From: an uncultured Ectothiorhodospiraceae bacterium
Lineage (GTDB): Bacteria > Pseudomonadota > Gammaproteobacteria > XJ16 > Halofilaceae
Assembly (NCBI GenBank): GCA_913055615.1
Contig: CAJXKK010000026.1
Coordinates: 1 to 35,813 of the forward strand
DNA length: 35,813 bases
Direction: 5' to 3'
In this document: positions 28,122 through 35,500 of the stretch, piece by piece
Layout: the number at the start of each line of letters is the position of its first letter
How positions within the stretch are numbered: position 1 is the first letter of the stretch
Program-made: the position numbers and the translations under genes
The notes under the pieces: model-generated
Database searches by the model: none
What the model was told of the DNA's origin: nothing
What the model saw: the letters and a program-made list of their open reading frames with translations, nothing else

Positions 28122-28509
28122 TGTGCCCCGGCGCCGGCCGGTCGGTATCCGCCTGACACCGCTGATCGACGTCGTCTTTATCCTGCTGGTGTTCTTCATG
28201 CTGGCCTCCAGTTTCATGGACTGGCGCGGGTTCCGCCTGGACCTGCCGGCGGCCGATGCGACCCCGGATGCGGACGTCGATCCGCTGGTCGTGCGCGTGC
28301 TGGGCGACGGGGGCTACCGTCTCGGCGGCGTGGACCTCGCCGCGGAGGAACTGGTGGAGCGGGTACGCGCGGCCCGGGACGGGTCCGACCAGCGCCCCGT
28401 CGTTATCCAGGCGGCCCCGGACGCGCCGGTGCAGGCCATGGTGCGCGCGCTCGACCGGCTGCACGGCGGCGGTATCGAGGGGGCGTCGCTGGCGGGTGAC
28501 CCGGGATGA
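28111..28509 (+). CDS. exbD: ExbD-like protein 1, with intact membrane Asp
   Basis: A 132-residue ExbD: short cytoplasmic N-terminus, one helix at about 16-38 (LTPLIDVVFILLVFFMLASS), and a periplasmic domain. The proton-carrying Asp is present (D20, codon 28168-28170). The GTG at 28111 overlaps the last 11 bases of exbB and has GGAGG about seven bases upstream. A longer frame from 28084 is less likely. Its stop overlaps the next gene by four bases. Confidence 0.92.
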   Translation: MRIDVPRRRPVGIRLTPLIDVVFILLVFFMLASSFMDWRGFRLDLPAADATPDADVDPLVVRVLGDGGYRLGGVDLAAEELVERVRAARDGSDQRPVVIQAAPDAPVQAMVRALDRLHGGGIEGASLAGDPG

Positions 28510-28928
28510 TCGTGCCGCTGCCGCGCAGCCGCCGGACGTCGGAGGACAACGTCCTGCCGCTGATCAATATCGTCTTCCTGCTGTTGATTTTCTTCATGAT
28601 CGCCGGGGCGCTGTCGACCCGGCCGCCGTTCGAGCTGCAGCCGCCGCGCGCGCAGGCGGCCCCGCAGACGTCGGCGCCGGCGAGCGCCGGGATCGCGATC
28701 GCCGCCGATGGCCGCATCGCGTTCCGGGGCGAGGAGACCGCGCTCGAGGCGCTGGCGGAGCGCGCCCGCGCGTGGGCCGAGGGCCATGACGAAGACAGGG
28801 CGCTGACCCTGCGCGCCGATGGCGGTGCGGACAGCGAACGGCTGCTCGCGGTGATGACGGCCCTGCGGGAAGCGGGGATCGAACGCATCCGTATGCTGGC
28901 GGTTGGCGGCCAAGACGGAGCCGGCTGA
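28506..28928 (+). CDS. ExbD-like protein 2, membrane Asp replaced by Asn
   Basis: A 140-residue ExbD paralogue. The single helix reads [18 protein letters not shown], at about 17-35. The position of the essential ExbD Asp is Asn (N21, codon AAT at 28566-28568). In E. coli ExbD the Asp25-to-Asn change abolishes function. The periplasmic domain is intact, with no frameshift, so the gene is not simply decayed. Its ATG overlaps the stop of exbD (ATGA), and its own stop overlaps the tonB ATG (TGATG). A mixed ExbD pair with one proton-carrying residue is the obvious model, but it is inference. Confidence 0.9.
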   Translation: MIVPLPRSRRTSEDNVLPLINIVFLLLIFFMIAGALSTRPPFELQPPRAQAAPQTSAPASAGIAIAADGRIAFRGEETALEALAERARAWAEGHDEDRALTLRADGGADSERLLAVMTALREAGIERIRMLAVGGQDGAG

Positions 28929-29839
28929 TGCGTGGTATCCGCTGGCTGCTCGTCGGCGCGCTCGCGCTCGCGCTGCACATCGCCGTGTTCTTCGGGCTGG
29001 CCCGGGTCGTCGATGACACCGGGGCCCGGGCCAGAGGGCGCGACGGGCTGCTGGTGTCGCTCGCACCGGCCGGCAGTGCGGCCGGAAACGCCGAAGAAAC
29101 ACGCCGTACCGAGGCGCAGGAACCCCACCCCGAAACGCAGGCGGAGCCGGAACCCGAGCAGGACTCGGAGCCGGAGCCCGAACCGGAGCCCGAACCGGAG
29201 CCTGAACCGGAGCCTGAACCGGAGCCTGAACCGGAGCCTGAACCGGAGCCTGAACCGGAGCCCGAACCGGAACCGGAGCCGGAGCCGGAGCCGGAGCCGG
29301 AACCGGAGCCGGAACCGGAGCCGGAACCAGAGCCGGAGCCGGAGCCGGAACCGGAGCCCGGGCTGGAATCAGAAATCGAAGCCGACGCCCGAGCGGAACG
29401 CGAATCAGCGGTCGCGGCCGCGTCAGGCGAGGAACCACCGGTCGAGGATCCGGACGAGCGCGAGACCACGGCGGGCGACGCGGGGCAGGTCGAGCCCGAG
29501 GGCGATGCGGGTTCCAGCGCCGATGGCGCCTCCGGTGGCGGTGACCCGGGCGCCCGCGCCGACTACCTCGATCGGCTGCGCGCACACCTCGGGCGTCACA
29601 AGGCGTATCCGCGCCGCGCCCGCGCGCAGCGCATCGAGGGGACGGTAACCGTGGGCTTCACCGTCCATCCGGATGGCCGCATCACCGATATGCGGGTCGA
29701 CGAGCCCTCCGGTCACCGGATCCTGGATGAGGCGGCCGCGCGCATGCTCGAGCGGGCCTCCCCGGCGCCGTCGTTCGACGAGGATATGGATCAGTCGCCG
29801 ATCACGCTGAGCCTGCCGGTCAGTTATGGGCTGCGGTAA
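28928..29839 (+). CDS. tonB: TonB energy transducer with an exceptionally long Glu-Pro spacer
   Basis: A 303-residue protein spanning the envelope. The N-terminal anchor helix is at about 5-25, with His17 in ALHIAVF, similar to the TonB signal-anchor His. Residues 81-144 are 32 consecutive Glu-Pro pairs (29168-29359). Most TonB spacers mix EP with KP or other pairs, and this one is wholly acidic. A second acidic linker follows. The C-terminal domain starts near 215 ([23 protein letters not shown]) and has the TonB fold signature [20 protein letters not shown]. It ends the operon, and the ATG is coupled to the second exbD. Confidence 0.93.
   Translation: MRGIRWLLVGALALALHIAVFFGLARVVDDTGARARGRDGLLVSLAPAGSAAGNAEETRRTEAQEPHPETQAEPEPEQDSEPEPEPEPEPEPEPEPEPEPEPEPEPEPEPEPEPEPEPEPEPEPEPEPEPEPEPEPEPEPEPEPGLESEIEADARAERESAVAAASGEEPPVEDPDERETTAGDAGQVEPEGDAGSSADGASGGGDPGARADYLDRLRAHLGRHKAYPRRARAQRIEGTVTVGFTVHPDGRITDMRVDEPSGHRILDEAAARMLERASPAPSFDEDMDQSPITLSLPVSYGLR
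29168..29359 (+). repeat. Hexanucleotide tandem array coding (Glu-Pro)32
   Basis: 32 six-base units of the GAGCCG / GAACCG / GAGCCT / GAGCCC type fill 192 bases without interruption. Synonymous changes between units show it is not freshly amplified. It is prone to expansion or loss in multiples of two residues without a frameshift. Confidence 0.95.
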
Positions 29840-30156
29840 CGCTGCCTCCTGCCCCCCGAAGGCCATCCGCCCCCGAGTGCATTGCAACAGCCCGTGCACG
29901 TGAAACGACCATCCACCGGTCCTCTCTCCGGTACGCAATCGACTCAGGCACGGCTTCAGCATTCCCTGCGGCGTGCTGGCCCCGTGCTGTGTGCCTGGAT
30001 CGTCGGTATCGCACGACGCGAGTCAAGTGACGGTTGGCAAATCCAAAGTAGAGCAATTGCATATCCTCGGTGGCCAACTATACGAATACGGCAGCGGTGC
30101 GGCGGTGGGATTCTCCGATCGAATCGACACCGGGCGGCTTGCGGGAGAGTTTGACA
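29840..30156. other. Gene-poor region downstream of tonB
   Basis: No supported gene, terminator or repeat is seen in these 317 bases. The end, about 30020-30110, is less GC-rich than the neighbours and includes TTGGCA at 30034-30039, but no well-spaced -10 follows. Confidence 0.5.
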
Positions 30157-30384
30157 GTGATAGAGAAGAACGGGGAGCGCGTGCCGGTCATTGCCGTGCT
30201 GGGTCATTACGGCAACCGCAATCTCGGCGAGGAGTCGATTATCGCGGCAACGCTTTCCGGGTTGCGGCAGGCGATACCGGGTGTTGTGCCGTTCCCGGGC
30301 ATTAACGCCGCTATAGGCAGACGTCTTCTCCAGAACAGCCCGGTCACCTTCGCCTGCCTGCAGAATCCGAACGTAGACCCCTGA
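30157..30384 (+). pseudogene. Truncated polysaccharide pyruvyl transferase N-terminus
   Basis: This 75-codon reading frame begins GTG and contains VIAVLGHYGNRNLGEESIIA and LSGLRQAIPG. That is the N-terminal motif of the polysaccharide pyruvyl transferase (CsaB-like) family, whose members are about 350-400 residues long. After about residue 45 the similarity is lost and a stop appears. I find no continuation in the next 230 bases in other frames. It is most likely the stump of a deleted gene, perhaps left by rearrangement. GGGAG lies about ten bases before the GTG. A short free-standing protein is less likely. Confidence 0.5.
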
Positions 30385-30618
30385 TCTTTCTGCAATTGGC
30401 TTTGTCGAGCGTTCAGTGGGCTCCGACCGCTGGAGGCGTTCGATGCCGAGGGCAGGATGGCTACCCTTGAACGAGTGTTCAATCCGCAATATCTTGCGCT
30501 TTTGCTGGCAGTGCTTTCCAGAGGGCGCAATGTAGGTGGCGGGCTGCGGCATTGCCGCAGCGATCGGCCGTTGCTCGCATGCAACCGAGGCTACCCGGGC
30601 AAGAGAGCGAAGACTCTG
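30385..30618. other. Non-coding stretch before the FAD oxidoreductase gene
   Basis: The oxidoreductase frame is open back to 30457 but the sequence there resembles no known N-terminus. A small hairpin CTGCGGC/GCCGCAG with loop ATT lies at 30544-30560. No promoter is clear. Confidence 0.45.
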
Positions 30619-32211
30619 ATGGACTATGATGCAGTGGTAGTCGGTGGCGGCCACAACGGCCTGACCTGCGCTTGCTATCTGGCCCGGGCCGGGCTGCATG
30701 TCCGCCTCCTCGAGCGTCACGACATCGTCGGTGGTGCGGCCGTGACCGAGGAATTCCATCCCGGCTTTCGCAATTCCACCGCCAGCTACACGGTCAGCCT
30801 GCTCAGCCCGCGCGTGATCGAGGAGCTGCATCTGCACGCGCACGGGCTACGGATCCTCGAGCGGCCCGTGGGCAATTTCCTGCCACTGGCGGACGGCGAC
30901 TTTCTCGTGGCGGGTGGCGAGGCCGACACCGAGGCGCAATTCGCGCGGTTCTCCGAACGCGATGCCCGCAATCTCGCCGGCTACGAGGCCATGCTCAATC
31001 GGGTGGCGCGCGTGCTGCGCGAGATCACGACCATGACGCCGCCCAACGCCGGGGGCGGGCTGGCCGATCTGTGGCAGGCGCTGCGCCTCGCGCGGCGTGT
31101 GAACAAGCTCGACCTCGCCGCGCAGCGCGATGTGGTCGACCTGTTCACGCGCTCGGCCGCGGAGATTCTCGATCAGTGGTTCGAGTCGGAGCCGGTCAAG
31201 GCGTTGTTCGGCTTCGATGCCGTGATCGGCAATTTCGCTTCGCCCTATACCCCCGGTTCGGCGTATGTGCTGCTGCACCATGTCTTCGGCGAGGTAAACG
31301 GCAAGCCCGGGGCCTGGGGGCATGCGGTCGGCGGCATGGGTGCGATCACGCAGGCGCTGGCGCGCGAGGCCGAATCGCTCGGCGTCGAGATCACGACCGA
31401 GGCCCGTGTGACCCGGGTCCTGGCGCGCGATGGCACCGCGAGCGGGGTCGAACTCGCGAATGGTGAGAACGTCACCGCCCGGCGCGTGGTCGCCAACGTC
31501 ACGCCGCATCATCTGTTCCACGATCTGGTCGACGAATCGCAACTGCCCGAGGATTTCCGCACGCGGGTCCAGCGCAGTCAGTACGGCTCGGCGACGCTGC
31601 GCATGAATGTCGCGTTGTCCGAACTGCCGCGCTTCACCGCGCGACCGGAACCCGGGCCGCACCTGTCCGCCGGGATCGTGATCGCGCCCTCGCTCGATTA
31701 CATGGATCGTGCGTGGTTGGATGCGCGTGAACACGGGATCTCGCGCGAGCCGGTGGTCGAGATGCTCATCCCCTCGACCCTCGACGACAGCCTGGCGCCT
31801 CCCGGGCGGCATGTCGCCAGCCTGTTCTGCCAGCACTTCAGCCCGGAGCCGCCGGGCGGCGAGAGCTGGGACGAGCTGCGCACGCGGGCCGCGCAAACCG
31901 CGATCGACGCCGTCGAGCGCCAGGCGCCCGGTTTCCGCGAGAGCATAGTGGGCGAACAGGTGTTCACGCCACTCGATCTGGAGCGGCGCTTCGGACTCAC
32001 CCGCGGCGACATCTTCCATGGGCGCCTGAGCCTCGATCAGTTGTTCTCGGCGCGCCCGGTACTCGGCCACGGCGATTACCGCATGCCGCTGAGCGGCCTG
32101 TACCTCTGCGGCGCCGGCGCGCACCCGGGCGGCGGTGTGACCGGCCTGCCGGGGCGCAATGCGGCGCGCGAGATCCTCAGGGATGCCGGGCGCCGTCCGC
32201 GGCCGCACTGA
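30619..32211 (+). CDS. FAD-dependent oxidoreductase, PYROXD2/phytoene-desaturase-like
   Basis: A 530-residue flavoprotein. The N-terminal dinucleotide motif is VVGGGHNGLTCACYLARAG, followed by LLERHDIVGGAAVTEEFHPGF. The C-terminal FAD-binding segment is GLYLCGAGAHPGGGVTGLPGRNAA. This domain order and the GHNGL variant are those of the PYROXD2-like branch of the phytoene-desaturase superfamily; substrates of the bacterial members are mostly unknown. No carotenoid gene is near, so a pigment role is not supported. The ATG at 30619 gives the normal start (MDYDAVVVGGG). It is followed after 44 bp by the methylarginine hydrolase gene, on the same strand and likely co-transcribed. Confidence 0.88.
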   Translation: MDYDAVVVGGGHNGLTCACYLARAGLHVRLLERHDIVGGAAVTEEFHPGFRNSTASYTVSLLSPRVIEELHLHAHGLRILERPVGNFLPLADGDFLVAGGEADTEAQFARFSERDARNLAGYEAMLNRVARVLREITTMTPPNAGGGLADLWQALRLARRVNKLDLAAQRDVVDLFTRSAAEILDQWFESEPVKALFGFDAVIGNFASPYTPGSAYVLLHHVFGEVNGKPGAWGHAVGGMGAITQALAREAESLGVEITTEARVTRVLARDGTASGVELANGENVTARRVVANVTPHHLFHDLVDESQLPEDFRTRVQRSQYGSATLRMNVALSELPRFTARPEPGPHLSAGIVIAPSLDYMDRAWLDAREHGISREPVVEMLIPSTLDDSLAPPGRHVASLFCQHFSPEPPGGESWDELRTRAAQTAIDAVERQAPGFRESIVGEQVFTPLDLERRFGLTRGDIFHGRLSLDQLFSARPVLGHGDYRMPLSGLYLCGAGAHPGGGVTGLPGRNAAREILRDAGRRPRPH

Positions 32212-32255
32212 ATGCGCTTTGCCAGCGAAACCCATCAACGGGAGTATCGGATTCA

Positions 32256-33023
32256 ATGACCTGCATTGCATTCACACGCAGCGTGCCGCAGTCGCTCGCG
32301 CAGGCGGAGTTGACGCATCTGGAGCGAACGCCGATCGATCCCGTTCGCGCCCGGCAGCAGCACGATCAATACCGGAGCGTGATTGACTCGCTCGGTTGCA
32401 GTCTGCGCGAACTGCCCGCCACGCCGGAGTTGGCGGACTCGGTGTTCGTTGAGGACACCGCGGTCGTGCTCGATGAGATCGCCATCATCACACGCCCGGG
32501 TGCCGAATCCCGTCGCCCGGAGACCGCGTCCGTGGCCGAGGCTCTCGGCCCATTACGCTCGCTCGCGTTCATCGAAGCGCCGGGGATTATGGATGGCGGT
32601 GATGTCCTGTGCCTGGGGCAACGGATCTACATTGGCCGGACGCCGCGCACCAATGTCGAAGGCATTGAGCAGTTCCGGGCGATCGTCGAGCCGCTGGGCT
32701 ACGCCGTGTACAGCCTGCCCGTCACCGGCTGCCTGCATCTCAAGTCCGCCGTCACGCCACTGGACGCCTCCACGTTATTGCTCAACCCCGCATGGATCGA
32801 TCGCAATGCGTTTGCTGACTACCGCTGCATCGAGGTGGATCCACAGGAGCCATTCGCGGCCAATGCACTGTGGATCGACGACCAGGTGCTCTTGCCCGCC
32901 GCAGCGCCGCGCACGCGCGAGCGCGTCGAGCAGGCCGGGCTGCCTGTGATCCCGGTCGAGGCGGACGAGCTGGCGAAGGCGGAGGGCGGCCTCACCTGCT
33001 GCAGTCTGCTCGTGCGCGACTGA
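32256..33023 (+). CDS. N(G),N(G)-dimethylarginine dimethylaminohydrolase
   Basis: A 255-residue amidinotransferase-fold enzyme that hydrolyses methylated arginines to citrulline and methylamines. Catalytic elements in order: the substrate-binding E66-D67 in SVFVEDTAVV, the motif GIMDGGDVLCLG, His161 in GCLHLKSAV, and Cys248 in GGLTCCSLLV. Length and motif spacing fit the Pseudomonas and mammalian DDAH enzymes. An arginine deiminase is excluded by its short length. The ATG has GGGAG about 12 bases upstream, a loose spacing. It lies tail-to-tail with an amino acid ABC transporter of the cationic type, and its product citrulline could feed ArgG encoded at 6383. Confidence 0.92.
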   Translation: MTCIAFTRSVPQSLAQAELTHLERTPIDPVRARQQHDQYRSVIDSLGCSLRELPATPELADSVFVEDTAVVLDEIAIITRPGAESRRPETASVAEALGPLRSLAFIEAPGIMDGGDVLCLGQRIYIGRTPRTNVEGIEQFRAIVEPLGYAVYSLPVTGCLHLKSAVTPLDASTLLLNPAWIDRNAFADYRCIEVDPQEPFAANALWIDDQVLLPAAAPRTRERVEQAGLPVIPVEADELAKAEGGLTCCSLLVRD

Positions 33024-33134
33024 GGCTGCCACTGGCCCTTGATGAAGCGCTCGACGGCGATAATGCTTGCGGCGAACTGCAGGAGCGGGCGAGGGGATTT
33101 CCCCACGGCGGGCGCGTAGCCCTGGTCCGTGTCG

Positions 33135-33851
33135 CTATCGGGCGGTTCCACCCGCTGGCCGAACACCGGGGAAATTCCGTTCGACCGCGCGCATGCCGAG
33201 CGTGAGTACCATGGTCATCGCGATGTAGATGCCGGCGATCAGCAGCAGGGGTTCGTAGACCAGGAAGGTCTCGTCGCGAACGATGTTGGCTGCCTGAAGC
33301 AGGTCCATCACGGCGATGGTGGAGACGAGCGGCACCGACTTCAGCAACAGGATGATCTCACCCGTCAGCGTGGGCAGGCAGATCTGGATCGCGTGCGGCA
33401 GCCAGATGCGGTAGAGGATCTTGAAACGCGACATGCCGAACGCGCGCGCGGCCTCGAGTTCGCCGCGCGGGACGCTCAACATCGCGCCGCGGATGACCTC
33501 GCCCGCGTAGGCACCGACGCTCACCGTGAACGTGAGGATGCCGTAGAAGAACGGGTCGCGCAGGATCGGCCAGATCCACATCTCGCGGATGCCCTCGATC
33601 TGCGGCAGCAGTCGCCCGACGCCGTCGTAGAAAAAGAACAACTGCAGCAGCAGCGGCGTGCCCCGTACGACGGTGGTGATGCCGCGCGCCAGCCAGGCCA
33701 GTGGGCGCGGCCCGCTGATCTGCGACAGCGCCAGCGTGATCGCCAGCGCGAAGCCGAGGACGCCGGAGACCACCAGCAGGATCATCGTATTGATGAAGCC
33801 TTCCCACAGGTATTCGAGGTAAACCGGGTTGGTGAGCCAGGCGTAGTCCAT
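33135..33851 (-). CDS. Amino acid ABC transporter permease, HisM/ArtM-like
   Basis: A 238-residue inner membrane permease of the polar amino acid family. It has about five helices and the EAA loop, with EVIRGAMLSVPRGELEAARAFGMS and the following LP. The ATG is nine bases after the stop of the other permease, and its ribosome site GAGGGGG overlaps that stop. It is the last gene of the operon ATPase, binding protein, permease, permease, read on the minus strand. The cluster fits uptake of arginine, ornithine, lysine or histidine rather than glutamate, but specificity cannot be fixed from the permeases. Confidence 0.93.
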   Translation of the reverse strand: MDYAWLTNPVYLEYLWEGFINTMILLVVSGVLGFALAITLALSQISGPRPLAWLARGITTVVRGTPLLLQLFFFYDGVGRLLPQIEGIREMWIWPILRDPFFYGILTFTVSVGAYAGEVIRGAMLSVPRGELEAARAFGMSRFKILYRIWLPHAIQICLPTLTGEIILLLKSVPLVSTIAVMDLLQAANIVRDETFLVYEPLLLIAGIYIAMTMVLTLGMRAVERNFPGVRPAGGTAR

Positions 33852-33860
33852 GGTTCCCCC

Positions 33861-34565
33861 TCAGACGCCCGGTTGCCCGCGGCGCACGCGCCGCTCGACC
33901 CGGTTGAAGAAGACGTTCGACGTCATCGTCATGAGCAGGTAGATCACCCCGGCGGCGGCGTAGAAAATGAAATAGGAACGCGTGCTCGCCGCGGCCTGCT
34001 GGGTCGTGAAGAACAGCTCCTGGAAGCCCACCACACTGACCAGCGCGGTGTCCTTGACCAGGATGAGCCAGATGTTGGACATGCCACTGAGGGCATTGGG
34101 CAGCATCTCCGGCAGGATGATCCTGCGGAAACGCTGGCGGCGGGTCATGCCGAAGGCGTCGGCCGCTTCGATATGGCCGCGCGGGATGGCGAGGATCGCG
34201 CCGCGGAAGATCTCGGTGAGATAGGCACCCTCGACCACGGCGAGGACCGCGATCGCAGCGGCGAAACCGCTGATGTCGTATGTGCCCTCGACCTCGAGCC
34301 ACTGCAGCAGCGCGTTCAGCGCCTGCTGGCCCGAATAGTAGAGGATGATGATCAACAGCAGTTCGGGCACGGCCCGCACGATCGTGGTGTAGCCGGTCGC
34401 GAGGCCCTTCAGTGCGCGGCTGCCGCTGAGTTTCGCGGTCGCGCCGAGCAGGCCGAGCACCAGGCCGATCAGATAGGCGGCGATCGCCATCTGTATCGTC
34501 ACGAGCGCGCCGCTGAGGATTGGGCCCGTCCACTCGAGCAGGCCGGAGCTACCGAAGGTTTCCAT
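33861..34565 (-). CDS. Amino acid ABC transporter permease, HisQ/ArtQ-like
   Basis: A 234-residue permease of the same family. The EAA loop reads EIFRGAILAIPRGHIEAADAFGMT. VRAVPELLLIIILYY is the conserved HisQ-type segment. It forms the heterodimeric channel with the permease at 33135. The ATG at 34565 has no convincing ribosome site, and a very stable hairpin (34599-34626) lies just before it. This may lower its translation relative to the binding protein gene upstream. Confidence 0.93.
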   Translation of the reverse strand: METFGSSGLLEWTGPILSGALVTIQMAIAAYLIGLVLGLLGATAKLSGSRALKGLATGYTTIVRAVPELLLIIILYYSGQQALNALLQWLEVEGTYDISGFAAAIAVLAVVEGAYLTEIFRGAILAIPRGHIEAADAFGMTRRQRFRRIILPEMLPNALSGMSNIWLILVKDTALVSVVGFQELFFTTQQAAASTRSYFIFYAAAGVIYLLMTMTSNVFFNRVERRVRRGQPGV

Positions 34566-34598
34566 GGCGTGTCAGTCCATGCGCCGGTCCGGGGAAAT

Positions 34599-34626
34599 CC
34601 CCGGCGGCGCCTGCGCGCCGCCGGGG
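34599..34626 (-). terminator. Strong intercistronic hairpin between binding protein and permease genes
   Basis: A perfect 12-bp stem (CCCCGGCGGCGC / GCGCCGCCGGGG) with a CTGC loop. It lacks a T-tract, so it looks like an RNA-stabilising or attenuating element. An alternative 6-bp hairpin, CCGGGG/CCCCGG with AAAT (34589-34604), uses the same strand of the stem. Confidence 0.65.
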
Positions 34627-34645
34627 CATGGGACCGCCGGGGCCG

Positions 34646-35434
34646 TCAGCCGCCGCAGATGTCCTGGTCGAAGTACTTCTGCGAGAGTTCGCCGCAGGTA
34701 CCGTTGTCGATCACGGTGTGGATCGCTTCGCTCAGGGTCTTCTGCAGTTCCTCCTCACCCTCGCGCAGGCCGATGCCGATGCCCTCGCCGAAGGCGGGGT
34801 GCTTCGGTGTCATGCCCTTGATCCCGTAGTTCTGCGCCTCGTCGCGCTTTACGAACTCGCCCATGGCGATCTGATCGGCAAGCATGACGTCGATGCGTCC
34901 GGCCATCAGGTCGCGGTTGACCTGCTCCTGCTTGTCATAGATGCGGATATCGGCCGCGATGTCGCGCAGTTCCTGGCGGGCGAAGTTGGCATGGGTGGTG
35001 GCCGCCTGCACACCGACGGTCTTGCCGGACAGATCCTCCGGCGGATCCAGGTTCATGCCTTTTTCCGCGACGTAGGCGCCGAGCGTGTAGTAGTACGGAT
35101 CGGTGAAGTCGATCACCTTGTCCCGCTCCTCGGTGATCGACATCGAGGTCATGATGATATCGATCTTGTTCGAGTTCAGCGCGGGGATGATGCCGCTCCA
35201 CGATGTCGGCGTGATCTTGCAGTCGTGTTCGATGCGTGCACAGATCGCCTCGGACAGCTCGACCTCGAAACCGGTCCAGCCGCCGTCGGAGGCCTTGTAG
35301 GTGAAGGGCGGATAGGGCTCGGCGGCGATACCGATCCGCAGTGTGTCGGCGGCCGCTGCCGGTGCGGATGCGCCAAGCATCAGCAGGGCGCTACCGAGAG
35401 CGGCGAAGAGCTTGTTCTTCATCGTGCTCATCAT
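34646..35434 (-). CDS. Periplasmic amino acid-binding protein (ArtJ/HisJ/AotJ-like)
   Basis: A 262-residue solute-binding protein of family 3. The signal peptide ends near residue 29 (SAPAAAADT). LRIGIAAEPYPPFTYKASDG begins the mature protein. The Cys pair CARIEHDC is the disulfide of the HisJ/LAO group. DIIMTSMSITEERDKVIDFTDPYY, GVQAATTHANF and DVMLAD are binding-pocket landmarks, and these fit a cationic ligand. AGGAGGT lies five bases before the ATG at 35434; a second ATG follows directly and a third at 35422, so the exact start is open. It is the second gene of the operon. Confidence 0.94.
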   Translation of the reverse strand: MMSTMKNKLFAALGSALLMLGASAPAAAADTLRIGIAAEPYPPFTYKASDGGWTGFEVELSEAICARIEHDCKITPTSWSGIIPALNSNKIDIIMTSMSITEERDKVIDFTDPYYYTLGAYVAEKGMNLDPPEDLSGKTVGVQAATTHANFARQELRDIAADIRIYDKQEQVNRDLMAGRIDVMLADQIAMGEFVKRDEAQNYGIKGMTPKHPAFGEGIGIGLREGEEELQKTLSEAIHTVIDNGTCGELSQKYFDQDICGG

Positions 35435-35475
35435 GTCTTACCTCCTGGGTTGATCGACCCGTGGGCCATCTTGCG

Positions 35476-35500
35476 CCGTGGCCTTGCGTTCAGGCCACGG
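35476..35500 (-). terminator. Hairpin spanning the ATPase stop codon
   Basis: CCGTGGCC (35476-35483) and GGCCACGG (35493-35500) form an 8-bp stem that includes the stop codon at 35490-35492. No T-tract follows, and the ribosome site of the next gene is about 30 bases downstream. It may act as an mRNA stability element. Confidence 0.5.

Noticed and set aside
28594-29469. Minus-strand Ser-Gly repeat protein
   Set aside because: It is the reverse complement of the tonB Glu-Pro array and has no independent support.
30457-30618. 54-codon N-terminal extension of the FAD oxidoreductase
   Set aside because: The dinucleotide-binding motif normally starts within the first ten residues, and the extension has no ribosome site or family similarity.
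30385-30618. Continuation of the pyruvyl transferase by frameshift
   Set aside because: I looked in the other two plus frames and found no family motif, so a truncation fits better than a frameshift.
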